A stretch of 64,000 bases of DNA from Sphingobium arseniciresistens (GCA_029167225.1 JARFNK010000002.1:124001-188000), one strand, 5' to 3'; counted from the stretch's first letter, positions 12,329-22,130 are shown. The notes: a model not told the origin generated them from the letters alone. Program-made: numbers and translations.

Positions 12329-13672
12329 TCAGGCGACCCTGCGGCTGAACTCCGCAGATGCCTCCCGCAGCGACGCGAGCTTGCCCTCGACCGTGACAAA
12401 ACCACGCTCCAGTTCGTCGATTTCCGACGCCACCACTTCGGTATCCTGGCGGATGGCGAAGATCGTCGCCGACATCGAATCGGCGGCCAGCGCGGTCTCG
12501 TCGACGGCCGCCGTTATCATCGTGACGGTCCGGGCCTGCACGTCCATCGTCCTGCGGATGCGGTCGGCCGATGTCTGCACTTCATCCACGGTGTCGCGGA
12601 TGCGCTGGTTGGTCAGGACAGATTGCCTTGTCGATGCCTGGATCGCGGCGATCTTGGCGACGATGTCGTCGGTGGCGCGTGCCGTCTGGTTGGCGAGGGT
12701 CTTCACCTCCTGCGCGACGACCGCGAAGCCCCGGCCGGCGTCGCCTGCGCGCGCGGCCTCGATCGTGGCGTTGAGGGCAAGCAGGTTGGTCTGCCCCGCA
12801 ATGTCGCGGATGAGGCTGAGGATCGATTCGATCGACTGGGCGTGATCGGAGAGGGTGGAGGACATCTCCACCGCCTCGCTGGCCTGGGCGGAGGCGCGCT
12901 GCGCGACCTCGGCCGTGCCTTCCACTTCGGTCCGGGCATCCTCGATCGCGCGGATCAGCCCGGCGGAGGTCTGTGCGGCCTCGCGCATGGCCAGTGCGGA
13001 TTGTTCAGCGGCGGCGGCCACCTCGGACGCCTTGCCCAGCATGCCCCGTGTCGCGGCAGAGGCATCGCGCGCCTGTTCGCGCAGCGAGCTGCCGAGCTGG
13101 GTCGCGCTGTTCATTTCGCCGACGATGCGATCCTTGAACATCTCGCCCTTGCGTCGGCGGTCGGCCTGTTCCTCATCGGCGATATCGCTGGCCAGCACGG
13201 AGCTGAACAGTTCGGCCTCGATCATGGCGATCCGCAGCAACGCACGCTGTAAACGGCGCCGCGTGGCTTCATCCTGCGCTGTTGCGTCCCAGATGATGTC
13301 GTTCACTTCCTCGTTCGCCGCCGAAAGGGCGACGATCACCGTTCGCACGGAAATGCCGTGCTTGCGGGCGTGGCGTACGCATGCGCGGCCCGATTCCGCC
13401 CAGGCTTCCGATGCGATCGACAGGAATTTCTCGCGCAGATAGCGATGGGTTTCTGCCCGCAGCTTGTCTTGCGCTTCGGCGCTCAACGTCTCGCCCAATC
13501 GAGTATGCGCCAGATAGGAAGTCATAAAGCTGGCCGCGACCGTATGGCCCTGGTCCGGCAGCAGCGCAAAGATGGCGGCAGCATCGGCACGCAGGACACC
13601 GCCCGGATCGAATTCCGAAAGACGCTGGATCATCGTGACATCGGCTTTCAAATCTTCCCTTTGATGGTTCAT
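12329..13672 (-). CDS. Soluble methyl-accepting chemotaxis protein with globin-like sensor
   Basis: A 447-residue receptor without membrane segments. Residues 1-160 look like a protoglobin-type sensor of the globin-coupled family, with a candidate proximal-His region ([11 protein letters not shown], about residue 100); heme binding is inference. The rest is a long coiled-coil signalling domain with the highly conserved hairpin tip [20 protein letters not shown] followed by [15 protein letters not shown], which docks CheA/CheW. There is no C-terminal CheR-tethering pentapeptide. No other chemotaxis gene is nearby, so it must use a distant che cluster or control another output. Confidence 0.85.
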   Translation of the reverse strand: MNHQREDLKADVTMIQRLSEFDPGGVLRADAAAIFALLPDQGHTVAASFMTSYLAHTRLGETLSAEAQDKLRAETHRYLREKFLSIASEAWAESGRACVRHARKHGISVRTVIVALSAANEEVNDIIWDATAQDEATRRRLQRALLRIAMIEAELFSSVLASDIADEEQADRRRKGEMFKDRIVGEMNSATQLGSSLREQARDASAATRGMLGKASEVAAAAEQSALAMREAAQTSAGLIRAIEDARTEVEGTAEVAQRASAQASEAVEMSSTLSDHAQSIESILSLIRDIAGQTNLLALNATIEAARAGDAGRGFAVVAQEVKTLANQTARATDDIVAKIAAIQASTRQSVLTNQRIRDTVDEVQTSADRIRRTMDVQARTVTMITAAVDETALAADSMSATIFAIRQDTEVVASEIDELERGFVTVEGKLASLREASAEFSRRVA

Positions 13673-13878
13673 GCCCGACCATCCTCCCGCCGAGTTGATT
13701 TTCTTGTTGCAGGCCTTTTACGCGGAGCTGGTTAATCATCTGTTATGCCTGGGCCAATTCTCCCATCGAAAGCCCCCGCAAAGCGTGCGTTAAACAAATC
13801 GCGCACAGGATTTGCACCTTACGGGGGTGCGCGCTAAAGCGTCCGGGACTCAGGAATGCCAAGGGGGGTTCAGACCGC

Positions 13879-14274
13879 ATGGCGCGATCAACTAGCCGGC
13901 CACTTTCGCCACATTTGACGATCTGGAAATGGGGCCCGCACATGCTCATTTCCATTCTCCACCGCGTTACCGGGGATGGCATGGCCATCGTCGGCGCGCT
14001 TGGTCTGGTCTGGTGGCTGATGGCCGCCGCGACCGGTCCTGCGGCCTATGCCTTCTTCATGCACTGCGCGACCAGCTGGATCGGCTATGTCGTGATGATC
14101 GGCCTGACCTGGGCCTTTTTCGAGCATCTCCTGTCGGGCCTGCGCCACTTCGTGCTGGATATCGGCGCGGGTTATGAGCTGAAGGTCAACAAGAGCTGGT
14201 CGATCCTGCTGCCGATCCTCGCTCTGTTCATCACCGGGGCCATCTGGGCCTGCATTTTCGCAAGGGGCATGTAA
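13879..14274 (+). CDS. sdhC: Succinate dehydrogenase cytochrome b556 subunit
   Basis: Membrane anchor of complex II that binds heme b and ubiquinone. Three membrane helices over 131 residues; family motifs RPLSPHLTIWKWGPHMLISILHR start and the FEHLLSGLRHFVLD block, which carries the heme-ligand His. An AGGGGGG ribosome binding site lies at about 13861, before ATG 13879. It overlaps sdhD by one base (TAATG). The 206 bases upstream, between the divergent chemoreceptor and sdhC, must hold the operon promoter; I could not place it confidently. Confidence 0.95.
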   Translation: MARSTSRPLSPHLTIWKWGPHMLISILHRVTGDGMAIVGALGLVWWLMAAATGPAAYAFFMHCATSWIGYVVMIGLTWAFFEHLLSGLRHFVLDIGAGYELKVNKSWSILLPILALFITGAIWACIFARGM

Positions 14275-14663
14275 TGGGAACGGGAACCGGCATCGGTCGC
14301 GTCCGCGGCCTGGGCTCTGCAAAGACGGGCACGCATCACTGGATTCATCAGCGTATCACGGCGATCGGCAATCTGCTGCTGGTCCTCTGGCTGATCGCCA
14401 GCCTGTTCGTGATGCCCGGCCTTGACTATGCATCGGTCACGGGCTGGATCGCACAGCCGCTCGTCGCGGTGCCGATGATGCTGATGCTCGTGAGCATCTT
14501 CATGCATCTCAAGCTCGGCCTGCAGGTGCTGATCGAAGATTATGTCCATGACGACGGGCTGAAGTTCTTCACGATCCTGCTGCTCAATTTCTACGCCATC
14601 GGCGGCGCGGCCGCCGGCATCTTCGCCATCGCCAAGATCGCATTCACGGGGGCCGCATCCTGA
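14274..14663 (+). CDS. sdhD: Succinate dehydrogenase hydrophobic membrane anchor subunit
   Basis: Second membrane anchor of complex II. 129 residues with three hydrophobic helices; opening [20 protein letters not shown] and the later [19 protein letters not shown] block, which carries the His and Asp/Tyr typical of the heme and quinone site. One-base overlaps on both sides (TAATG with sdhC, TGATG with sdhA) show tight translational coupling. Confidence 0.95.
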   Translation: MGTGTGIGRVRGLGSAKTGTHHWIHQRITAIGNLLLVLWLIASLFVMPGLDYASVTGWIAQPLVAVPMMLMLVSIFMHLKLGLQVLIEDYVHDDGLKFFTILLLNFYAIGGAAAGIFAIAKIAFTGAAS

Positions 14664-16465
14664 TGTCCGATGCATATAAGATCATCGACCACACCTATGA
14701 CGCGGTGGTCGTCGGCGCCGGCGGCTCCGGCCTGCGCGCGACCATGGGGATCGCCGAGACCGGCCTGAAGACGGCCTGCATCACGAAGGTGTTCCCGACC
14801 CGCTCGCACACCGTCGCGGCGCAGGGCGGCATCGCCGCCTCGCTGGGCAACAATACGCCGGATCACTGGACCTGGCACATGTACGATACCGTCAAGGGCT
14901 CCGACTGGCTCGGCGACCAGGACGCGATCGAATATATGGTGCGTGAGGCGCCGGCCGCTGTGTACGAGCTGGAACATGCCGGCGTGCCGTTCAGCCGCAA
15001 CCCGGAAGGCACGATCTACCAGCGTCCCTTCGGCGGCCACATGCAGAATATGGGCGCCGGCCCGCCGGTGCAGCGCACCTGCGCCGCCGCCGACCGTACC
15101 GGCCACGCCATGCTTCACGCGCTCTATCAGCAGAGCCTGAAATATGACGCGGACTTCTACGTCGAATATTTCGCCATCGACCTCATCATGGAAAATGGCG
15201 AGTGCCGCGGCGTCATCGCGATCTGCATGGAGGATGGCTCCATCCACCGCTTCCGCGCGCACAGCGTCGTGCTGGCGACGGGTGGCTATGGTCGCTGCTA
15301 TTTCTCCGCGACCTCGGCACATACCTGCACCGGCGACGGTGGCGGCATGGTGCTGCGCGCCGGCCTGCCGCTGCAGGACATGGAGTTCGTTCAGTTCCAT
15401 CCGACCGGCATCTACGGCGCGGGCGTGCTCATCACCGAGGGCGCACGCGGCGAGGGCGGCTACCTGACCAATTCCGAGGGCGAGCGCTTCATGGAGCGCT
15501 ATGCACCGTCGGCAAAGGATCTGGCGTCGCGTGACGTCGTGTCGCGCTCCATGGCGATGGAAATCCGTGAAGGTCGCGGCGTCGGCAAGAATGGCGACCA
15601 TATCTTCCTGCACCTCGATCATATCGATCCCAAGGTGCTGGCGGAGCGCCTGCCCGGCATTACCGAGACCGGCAAGGTCTTCGCCAATGTCGACCTGACC
15701 CGCCAGCCGCTGCCGGTGGTGCCGACCGTTCACTACAATATGGGCGGCATCCCCTGTAACTATCATGGCGAAGTCGTGACCCTGAAGGACGGGAACCCGG
15801 ATGCGGTCGTCCCCGGCCTGTTCGCGGTCGGCGAAGCGGCCTGCGTGTCGGTCCATGGCGCGAACCGCCTTGGTTCCAACTCGCTGATCGATCTTGTCGT
15901 GTTCGGTCGCGCGACCGGGCATCGCATTGCCGAGATCGTCAAGCCCGGCTCGTCCCACAAGGCGCTGCCGACGGACAGTGCGGACCTGGCGCTGGAACGG
16001 CTCGACCACTTCCGCAACGCCAAGGGCGGCACGTCCACCGCGAAGATTCGTCTCGAAATGCAGCACACCATGCAGAAGCATGCCGCCGTGTTCCGCGACG
16101 ACAAGCTGCTCTCCGAAGGCGTGGACAAGATGAAGACGGTCTATGCCGGCATGTCCGACATCGGCGTGACCGACCGTTCGCTCATCTGGAACACCGACCT
16201 CATCGAGACGCTGGAGCTGGACAACCTGATCAGCCAGGCACGCTGCACGATCGAGGGCGCGTATAATCGCAAGGAAAGCCGCGGCGCGCATATGCACGAG
16301 GACTTCCCGAACCGCGACGATGCGAACTGGATGAAGCACACGATCAGCTGGTTCGACGGCTGGGGCGGCAAGGGCGGCGATATCAAGCTCGATTACCGCC
16401 CGGTGCACGAATATACGCTCACCGATGAGGCCGAGTATATCAAGCCCAAGGCGCGCGTTTACTAA
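14663..16465 (+). CDS. sdhA: Succinate dehydrogenase flavoprotein subunit
   Basis: Catalytic subunit oxidising succinate to fumarate. FAD-binding GAGGSGLRA near residue 18, covalent-FAD His49 in [11 protein letters not shown], substrate-binding [21 protein letters not shown], and a C-terminal domain ending in YIKPKARVY; 600 residues, full length. Unusually, no iron-sulfur subunit gene (sdhB) follows: a terminator closes the operon 27 bases downstream and a polysaccharide gene on the other strand comes next. Confidence 0.97.
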   Translation: MSDAYKIIDHTYDAVVVGAGGSGLRATMGIAETGLKTACITKVFPTRSHTVAAQGGIAASLGNNTPDHWTWHMYDTVKGSDWLGDQDAIEYMVREAPAAVYELEHAGVPFSRNPEGTIYQRPFGGHMQNMGAGPPVQRTCAAADRTGHAMLHALYQQSLKYDADFYVEYFAIDLIMENGECRGVIAICMEDGSIHRFRAHSVVLATGGYGRCYFSATSAHTCTGDGGGMVLRAGLPLQDMEFVQFHPTGIYGAGVLITEGARGEGGYLTNSEGERFMERYAPSAKDLASRDVVSRSMAMEIREGRGVGKNGDHIFLHLDHIDPKVLAERLPGITETGKVFANVDLTRQPLPVVPTVHYNMGGIPCNYHGEVVTLKDGNPDAVVPGLFAVGEAACVSVHGANRLGSNSLIDLVVFGRATGHRIAEIVKPGSSHKALPTDSADLALERLDHFRNAKGGTSTAKIRLEMQHTMQKHAAVFRDDKLLSEGVDKMKTVYAGMSDIGVTDRSLIWNTDLIETLELDNLISQARCTIEGAYNRKESRGAHMHEDFPNRDDANWMKHTISWFDGWGGKGGDIKLDYRPVHEYTLTDEAEYIKPKARVY

Positions 16466-16492
16466 GCCAGCGCGGCGGATTGATTTGCGAGG

Positions 16493-16518
16493 GGGCGGGC
16501 CGGAAGGCTCGCCCTTTT
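16493..16518 (+). terminator. Rho-independent terminator after sdhA
   Basis: 9-bp stem GGGCGGGCC (16493-16501) / GGCTCGCCC (16506-16514) with one G-T pair, tight GGAA tetraloop, then TTTT. It closes the sdhCDA operon. Confidence 0.88.
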
Positions 16519-16693
16519 GCGTTGGCGGGCGATGGGGTTGCAGAGCCTTTGCACCGAACCGAATGTCCGGGGCCAGTCGATTTCCATGACTGCGCTTGGC
16601 AGCCCGCAATGGACCGGCCGATGAAAGCAGTCAGCGCACGGCCACAGAAAGGCAACGCGTTCCCTCTTCTGGGCAATGGCCGGTCAAGTCAGC

Positions 16694-17737
16694 TCAGGCG
16701 GCTTCCGCCCGCATCTCCACCAGCCTGATCCCTGCACCGCGCAAGGGCGCGATGACGCTGCGGTCGCCATGATAGGCGTGCTCGCAATAATAGTCGCTGC
16801 CCCAGTCGATGAAATCGAGGTCCGGGCGGATCAGCTTTAGGGTGATGAGCCCGGTCGTGCAGTAGCCGATCACCGTCTGGGCCGGGATTTCCGCCGCCAT
16901 ATCCTCCAGCCGGCGGGGGTCACCCAGTGGGGCGGAGCGTTCGATCAGGGCCTCCACCCCGCCTGAGGGATAGTGGGGATGGGGCTTCACCAGCACCTGG
17001 GCAAAACCCTGCGCGTTGACCCATCGGGCGAAGGCGGACTTGAAGGCGTCGAAGGCTTCCGGCGTCATCCACTGGGCGATGCCGGTCATCACCACCAGCG
17101 CCGTGTCGGGCCGCGCGGCGGCGATGGGTTTCACCTGCGGATAGGCGATGATGGAGACTTTGTCGGGCGGCGCCATCAGGCCGGTGTCGCTATAGGCGAA
17201 GACACGCGCGATCTCCGGTTCGAACGCGCCGGAGAGGTGAGCGGACGGCTTGGCGTAGCGCAGGCGCATCAGCCGCGAGAGCGCGGGCTTGATCTTCCAG
17301 CGCCAGCCGGCCCGGTCCTTGTCGGTGATGTCCTGATAGTTCATCAGCCCCTCCGCGATGACGGACAGGCGCGGGCCGCCGGGGAGGCGTCTGCGCCGCT
17401 TCATCTGGAGGATGTGGTTGTTCACCAGATTGTCGATATTGGGCAGGTAGATGTCGCGCAGCGTGCCGCTGTTCAATAGGCCATGAATGGCGCGCAAAAG
17501 GCGGCCGTAGAAACCGATCTGGTTCACCTGGCCCAGCAGGGTGAGCGATGGCTTGCGGGTGAACTCGATCACTTGGGCGCATTCGCCGGCCCAGTCGATA
17601 TCGACCTTGCGTTGCTTCACCAATATCGTCCGGGACAGGAGGTAGCCATCATGCGCCAACGCGCCGCGTGCCATGGTGGCCGATATGCCGTTGGTGATAA
17701 AGACCAGCGCCAAGGGCGCGGTGGGCTCATGCCTCAT
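16694..17737 (-). CDS. Polysialyltransferase-like glycosyltransferase
   Basis: 347 residues, no membrane segments, GT-B-like. Two features match bacterial sialyl/polysialyltransferases (GT38/GT52-like): an acidic-x-Gly motif (VIAEGLMNYQD) and an HP motif (VLVKPHPHYPSGG), followed by a Ser/Thr-containing loop (VIGYCTTGLITL). Assignment to a specific GT family is inference. Its neighbours encode a NeuB-type synthase and a NeuA-type CMP-sugar synthetase, so it probably transfers the CMP-activated nonulosonic acid. It overlaps the Wzy-type polymerase gene by 11 bases and ends the minus arm of the polysaccharide locus. Confidence 0.68.
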   Translation of the reverse strand: MRHEPTAPLALVFITNGISATMARGALAHDGYLLSRTILVKQRKVDIDWAGECAQVIEFTRKPSLTLLGQVNQIGFYGRLLRAIHGLLNSGTLRDIYLPNIDNLVNNHILQMKRRRRLPGGPRLSVIAEGLMNYQDITDKDRAGWRWKIKPALSRLMRLRYAKPSAHLSGAFEPEIARVFAYSDTGLMAPPDKVSIIAYPQVKPIAAARPDTALVVMTGIAQWMTPEAFDAFKSAFARWVNAQGFAQVLVKPHPHYPSGGVEALIERSAPLGDPRRLEDMAAEIPAQTVIGYCTTGLITLKLIRPDLDFIDWGSDYYCEHAYHGDRSVIAPLRGAGIRLVEMRAEAA

Positions 17738-19094
17738 GTCTGGACTCGCGATAAGAGGAGGGAAGGCGGTGCGCGCGGCCGGCTCCGGTCACGCCCGACC
17801 AACTGGTGAGGCGCCAGTTACGCTGGCTGCTCGTCACCCCGTTGGTCAGCACCAACAGAAAGTAGACGAGGATCATCGCGGGCAAACGGATCTTGACGAT
17901 TTCCTCCAGCGACGCGCGGCTATAGGCACCCACCGCCCAGAGCCAGAGATAGCTTGCCGGGAACAGTGCAAGCCACGCGCCCTTCTGCAGCGCCTTAAGG
18001 ATCGAATAATTGGCGAGGCCGATCATGATGCCATGGACGAAGCATAGGAGCGCGCCACCGATCAGTCCGCCGAAGATCAGGAAGGAGCCGGGAATGGCGC
18101 CCTGCAGGTTGACGCCAAGCTCCATGAACTGTGCGGAGCCAGATGCGGGCATGGTCTGCATGATCCAATATTCGCGCCCGTGCATCAGGTCGTGAAAGGA
18201 CATTGTCGCGCCGTTCAGCCACTGATTGTAGATTTCGGCGGCCGCAGACCCCTGCAGCACGAGGATGCGATAGGTGATGCCCGCCGCCACGCCGCCCTGA
18301 TATTCGGAAATGCCGCGATGGCTGAAACTCTCGGCCACGATGGCGACGACGACGGCAAAGCCGCAGACCGCCAGCGTCTTGATCGGCACGCGCACCCGCG
18401 CCAGCCCCTTGCTGACCAGCACATAATAGATGCCGATCACCATCGTTCCGGGCAGCAGCATGCCGTGGAAAACCTGTCCGATACCGCGCAGATAGACGAA
18501 GTAGAGCGCGAGCGAGAGCCCTCCGGCGATCCGCAGCGCTGCCGTGCCGCCCGCGATCGCGAGCGTCGTGCCGGCAATGGGGATGAAGAAGGCGAGCACG
18601 CCGAAGAGGCCGGGCAGGAACTTCAGCACGGCGATGTCCTCGAAGAAGCGGGCGCGGGCGAAGCGCACGCCGTCGAAGCCATTGGGATGCGAAATCAGCA
18701 CATTGCCGACTTCGACCAGCACGATGCCGAGGCACATGGCCGCGATGATCGCCTGATATTCCTTCGGTGGCGTTTGCCAGGGGGCCGTGCTGCCCACGTC
18801 GAATTTCGCGATGGCGAGCGAGATTGCGGAGACGCCGAGCGCCATCATGACATTGAGCATCAGATAGACGAGGAAGGAATCGCTCTGCGAGGAATATTGG
18901 CCCGTCTCGGTAATGAAGACGCTGTTGTGGGACAGGTAGACGGCCGATGTCGCGATCGAGCTGGCGACATAGAAGAGGAAAAGCAGCAGGTTGCGCTGCA
19001 TCTTGTCCAATATCAGGAAATACATCAGCAGATAGATGCCGATCATGATCGGAATGTAGATGAGCAGTGAAAGGCCGTCGTCGCTCAACGTCAT
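17727..19094 (-). CDS. Wzy-type polysaccharide repeat-unit polymerase (putative)
   Basis: 455 residues with about 10-12 hydrophobic helices and a large central loop (IYNQWLNGATMSFHDLMHGREYW). Such topology, low sequence conservation and position between a glycosyltransferase and other polysaccharide genes fit an O-antigen/capsule polymerase acting on lipid-linked repeat units in the periplasm. No conserved WaaL signature was seen, but a ligase cannot be excluded from sequence alone. Overlaps the upstream beta-helix gene by 4 bases and the downstream transferase by 11. Confidence 0.7.
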   Translation of the reverse strand: MTLSDDGLSLLIYIPIMIGIYLLMYFLILDKMQRNLLLFLFYVASSIATSAVYLSHNSVFITETGQYSSQSDSFLVYLMLNVMMALGVSAISLAIAKFDVGSTAPWQTPPKEYQAIIAAMCLGIVLVEVGNVLISHPNGFDGVRFARARFFEDIAVLKFLPGLFGVLAFFIPIAGTTLAIAGGTAALRIAGGLSLALYFVYLRGIGQVFHGMLLPGTMVIGIYYVLVSKGLARVRVPIKTLAVCGFAVVVAIVAESFSHRGISEYQGGVAAGITYRILVLQGSAAAEIYNQWLNGATMSFHDLMHGREYWIMQTMPASGSAQFMELGVNLQGAIPGSFLIFGGLIGGALLCFVHGIMIGLANYSILKALQKGAWLALFPASYLWLWAVGAYSRASLEEIVKIRLPAMILVYFLLVLTNGVTSSQRNWRLTSWSGVTGAGRAHRLPSSYRESRHEA

Positions 19095-20812
19095 GCCCCT
19101 GTGATGCTGGTGGTGAGACTGATCGAGGGTTCGGCCTCCGGCAGCGCCTGCTGGGCGGCGGAAAAGGCGGTAGGGCCGCTGAAGTGGAAGCTCGACTGCA
19201 CCGGCTTCAGCCCGCCGGCATACCAGCGCAGCAGGCGTGGAACCAGCGACGGGTTGAGGATCTGGATCTCGCAGCTGTTCCCGCCCAGGCTGGAGGGAAA
19301 GTCGCCCGGCGCGTTGCCCCAGCGGGCATGGGGCTCATAGGCGACGGCGCATTCGGCTGGCCCATCGAAGCGGATGCCGGAAAAGCTGCACTGGGTGAAC
19401 AGGCCGCGAATGATGGCGAAGTTGTCGAGCGCCGGCGGCGTGGTGAAGCTGATCGCGATGTCTTCCAGCACGACATGCGCGGCCCGGTCCAGCGAGATGA
19501 CGCCCATGCGATCACCGGTTCCGCAAGGATCCACGATCTGGACGCCGCTGACCCTCAGCTGCATCGCTTCGGGCGATTGCCCTGCCGAGGAATGAATCCA
19601 GATCGCCGTGCGATTGGCGCGAACAATCTCCAGATCGGAGACGTCTATATCCGTGATGCCATTGTCGGGCGCAGGGGGATGGGCTTCCAGCGACAAGCCG
19701 ATATCGCAGTCCGTCGTCCGCACCCCCTCCACGCTGATCTGCGAACAGGCGCGCTGGATCGAAAGGCCCTTGCCGCCGAACTTGCCCGTCCAGCTATCGA
19801 AGGTGAGGCCGGAAAGCAGTTCCTCCATCGGAACGGACGTTCGCGACTGCACCAGCGCGCGGCTGCCGTTTCGCCGCAGCGTCAGCATCGTGAAGGGCTG
19901 GACGCGGTTGACCCGCCAGTCGATCGTCAACCGCGGCCCGTCCGGCGCAATGGCGACGATATCGCCTTCCACCGGCCGGGCGACGGAGTCGATCCCGTCC
20001 ACGATGTCGCCTACCTGCGGCGCGACCAGCGGCACCGCCAGGGTCACGGTTTCACGGCGATTGATATGATAGCCGGCATTGGCGATCGCGATGTCGCGCA
20101 ACACGACGCTGCTGACTGCCGCCGCCGGGCCAAGCGCGGTGACTTCGGGAAACTCCTGGGTGTTGCCGATCAGGGTCAGGCCGCTCTGGAAGCGGCCATA
20201 GACATCGATGTTCAGCGATTCGATCTGGATGTCAGAGGCATTGCACACGCACAGCACGCTGCCCTTGATCTCGTCGGTCATCAGGGAGAGCGTCGCGCCA
20301 TTGCCCATGAGGTGAAGCCCGCTCGCGCGGATGAACAGCGCGCGATCGACGGCATAATGCTTGCCTGCTGTAAGGACGGCCGCCACGCCATTTTGCGCCG
20401 CGCCGTCCAGCAGCGCCTGCAGCGCCTGCCCCTCGGCTGGGGCCGGCTCCCCTTCCTCTCCCTCGCCCAGGCCGAACATTTCGGCACCCAGCGCGGCCGT
20501 CCGCATCTGCCGTATCCAACCACCCTTGCCCGATCGCCGGGCGATGACGATGCCGCCATCCGCCGCCGGGGGATCGACACTGAAGCGAAAGATGCCGCCG
20601 CCGCCGTCTCCGGGCCGATGATAGCCCAGCGCGGCGACTTCCCGACCCGGCCAGAGGCGCTCCGACGAGGCGATCAGGTCGCGCACGGTTGGCACCCAGA
20701 GGCTGCACGACGCAGCCAGTTCGCCGAGCACCACGGCATTGAGCGCCATGTCGAGATGAAGGGGCGCAAGGTCGGGCTGACCCAACATGATAGGGCGGGC
20801 CATGCGCGCCAT
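19091..20812 (-). CDS. Tailspike-like right-handed beta-helix protein
   Basis: 573 residues. Near residue 60 is the tailspike-type opening ALGYHRPGDGGGGIFRF, after which come many short hydrophobic rungs typical of a pectate-lyase-like parallel beta helix (GLHLMGNGATLSLM, VVLRDIAIANAGYH, ISVEGVRTTDCDIGL, VSDLEIVRANRTAIWI). Such proteins usually bind or cut acidic polysaccharides. No clear N-terminal signal peptide is visible. Catalytic residues cannot be assigned. It is first in the minus-strand arm, overlapping the polymerase by 4 bases, so a role in trimming or modifying the polymer made here is the simplest inference. Confidence 0.72.
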   Translation of the reverse strand: MARMARPIMLGQPDLAPLHLDMALNAVVLGELAASCSLWVPTVRDLIASSERLWPGREVAALGYHRPGDGGGGIFRFSVDPPAADGGIVIARRSGKGGWIRQMRTAALGAEMFGLGEGEEGEPAPAEGQALQALLDGAAQNGVAAVLTAGKHYAVDRALFIRASGLHLMGNGATLSLMTDEIKGSVLCVCNASDIQIESLNIDVYGRFQSGLTLIGNTQEFPEVTALGPAAAVSSVVLRDIAIANAGYHINRRETVTLAVPLVAPQVGDIVDGIDSVARPVEGDIVAIAPDGPRLTIDWRVNRVQPFTMLTLRRNGSRALVQSRTSVPMEELLSGLTFDSWTGKFGGKGLSIQRACSQISVEGVRTTDCDIGLSLEAHPPAPDNGITDIDVSDLEIVRANRTAIWIHSSAGQSPEAMQLRVSGVQIVDPCGTGDRMGVISLDRAAHVVLEDIAISFTTPPALDNFAIIRGLFTQCSFSGIRFDGPAECAVAYEPHARWGNAPGDFPSSLGGNSCEIQILNPSLVPRLLRWYAGGLKPVQSSFHFSGPTAFSAAQQALPEAEPSISLTTSITGA

Positions 20813-20907
20813 TCAGGACGCTGCTTCACGTGCGGTTGCGTGGTGTCGGCATAGTGGCGTGAAAAAGGACGCAATTGGCCTCGACGCCCCCCAGGTGCGG
20901 TGCAGGC

Positions 20908-21051
20908 CTAGTCCCGGAGGCCAATGAGCGCCCGAACGGCGTCCGAAGATGCGATGTGATCCCATTTCTCTGCCCGTGACATGGGTTTCCGCGCGGCCTC
21001 GGCGCGGAAATCATCGGGAGGGTAACAGGCGGGACCGATATTGCCTTTCAC
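20908..21051 (-). pseudogene. Possible 3' remnant of a lost gene
   Basis: Within the 406-base divergent spacer (20813-21218) a 47-codon minus-strand stretch beginning at GTG 21051 reads like the C-terminus of a real protein (GPACYPPDDFRAEAARKP, then SRAEKWDHIASSDAVRAL) with coding-like third-position bias and a TAG stop at 20908. The sequence just upstream does not look coding in this frame. I cannot name the family. It could equally be a short novel gene; no ribosome binding site stands out. The rest of the spacer shows nothing I could name. Confidence 0.35.
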
Positions 21052-21218
21052 TAAACCCTCGGAAATGGTTGCATTCCCATCGATTCTCGATCGAACAGGT
21101 GCAGCCTGATTGCGTCTGCCGCGGCAAGATTTCGGGTGAAGGCATGTCCCGCCAGCGACCGCGCGAGCTTCTGGGCATTCCAACCAAGTGCAGGAGCCAG
21201 CCGCCAGACGAGGATCAT

Positions 21219-22130
21219 ATGCAGGACGATGTGTCGCTCGCGATCATGGACTGGAACGGCGCCGATATTTTCGACGTCATGCAGGCACGGACCGCCCTGC
21301 GGGACCGGGGCGTGCTGCTTGTCAGGCATGTGCTTTCCGCCGCTGAGATCGCCTTTGCGCGCGCCCAGTTGCGCTATCGCCTGTTGCGGCATGGAGAGCG
21401 CATCCAGCTGGGGCTCACGCTGCCCAATGCGGCGGCGCTGGCTCCCGAAATCTCCTGGCTGGTGGCGCATCCCGACATCGCTTGGATGCACAAGGCGATC
21501 ATCGGATCGGATGCCTGCTTTACCGGGCATTGCGACATGCACATGAACATGCTGTCGGGGTGGCACAAGGATTCCGGCGAGAGTGTCGGCGGTTATTTTG
21601 CGGGCGATTATTTCGCCGCCGCCGAGTGTCGCGTGTTCAACACGGTCGTCTATTTGCAGGATGCCGGCCCCGGCGAGGGGTTAACCGTCTCGCTGGGTTC
21701 GCATCGGCATGATAGTCATCGGGGGCCGCGATGGCATGTGCCCAGCCGGGCGGGGGACGTGATCCTTTTCGACGTGCGTCTCAGCCATGTCGGGCACCTG
21801 CCGGACCTGGTCGAGAGCGGTATCAAGGCGCTGGCCCGGCCCTTTCGTTCGCGTGGCGGGAAGGAACCTGGCTGGGCGACCTGGGGCCACGCATGCTATC
21901 GGCGCGCCGTCCGCCGGCCAGACCGTCTGTCGGTTTTCTTCACCTATGGCCAGAACAACTGGTTCACGCATGATTTCTCGCGGGCGAACATGCGGCGCCA
22001 GATCGCCCAGACCGGGCGGGGGATGTTTTCCTTGCCTGCAGAACTCAGTGCCGCGCTGTCCAGGGTAGGCGTCCCGATCGCGGATGTCGTGACCGCTGAG
22101 CATCGGGCAGCCATTGGCGCGCGTCCGTGA
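21219..22130 (+). CDS. Phytanoyl-CoA dioxygenase (PhyH)-like Fe(II)/2-oxoglutarate oxygenase
   Basis: 303 residues. An HxD iron-binding motif appears in GWHKDSGES and a distal His lies in PSRAGDVILFDVRLSHVGH, with a 2-oxoglutarate-binding Arg candidate in PFRSRGGK. Fold and order of motifs fit the PhyH family, whose bacterial members hydroxylate sugars, lipids or small metabolites. ATG at 21219 is preceded by GAGG with 6-base spacing; the frame stays open upstream to 20949 but that part lacks family similarity. Its location at the front of the plus arm suggests modification of a sugar of the polysaccharide or of a surface substrate; inference only. Confidence 0.7.
   Translation: MQDDVSLAIMDWNGADIFDVMQARTALRDRGVLLVRHVLSAAEIAFARAQLRYRLLRHGERIQLGLTLPNAAALAPEISWLVAHPDIAWMHKAIIGSDACFTGHCDMHMNMLSGWHKDSGESVGGYFAGDYFAAAECRVFNTVVYLQDAGPGEGLTVSLGSHRHDSHRGPRWHVPSRAGDVILFDVRLSHVGHLPDLVESGIKALARPFRSRGGKEPGWATWGHACYRRAVRRPDRLSVFFTYGQNNWFTHDFSRANMRRQIAQTGRGMFSLPAELSAALSRVGVPIADVVTAEHRAAIGARP

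Noticed and set aside
14591-16609. 672-codon open frame antisense to sdhA
   Set aside because: sdhA is unmistakable on the plus strand; the antisense translation has no recognisable domain and unusual His/Arg-rich composition.
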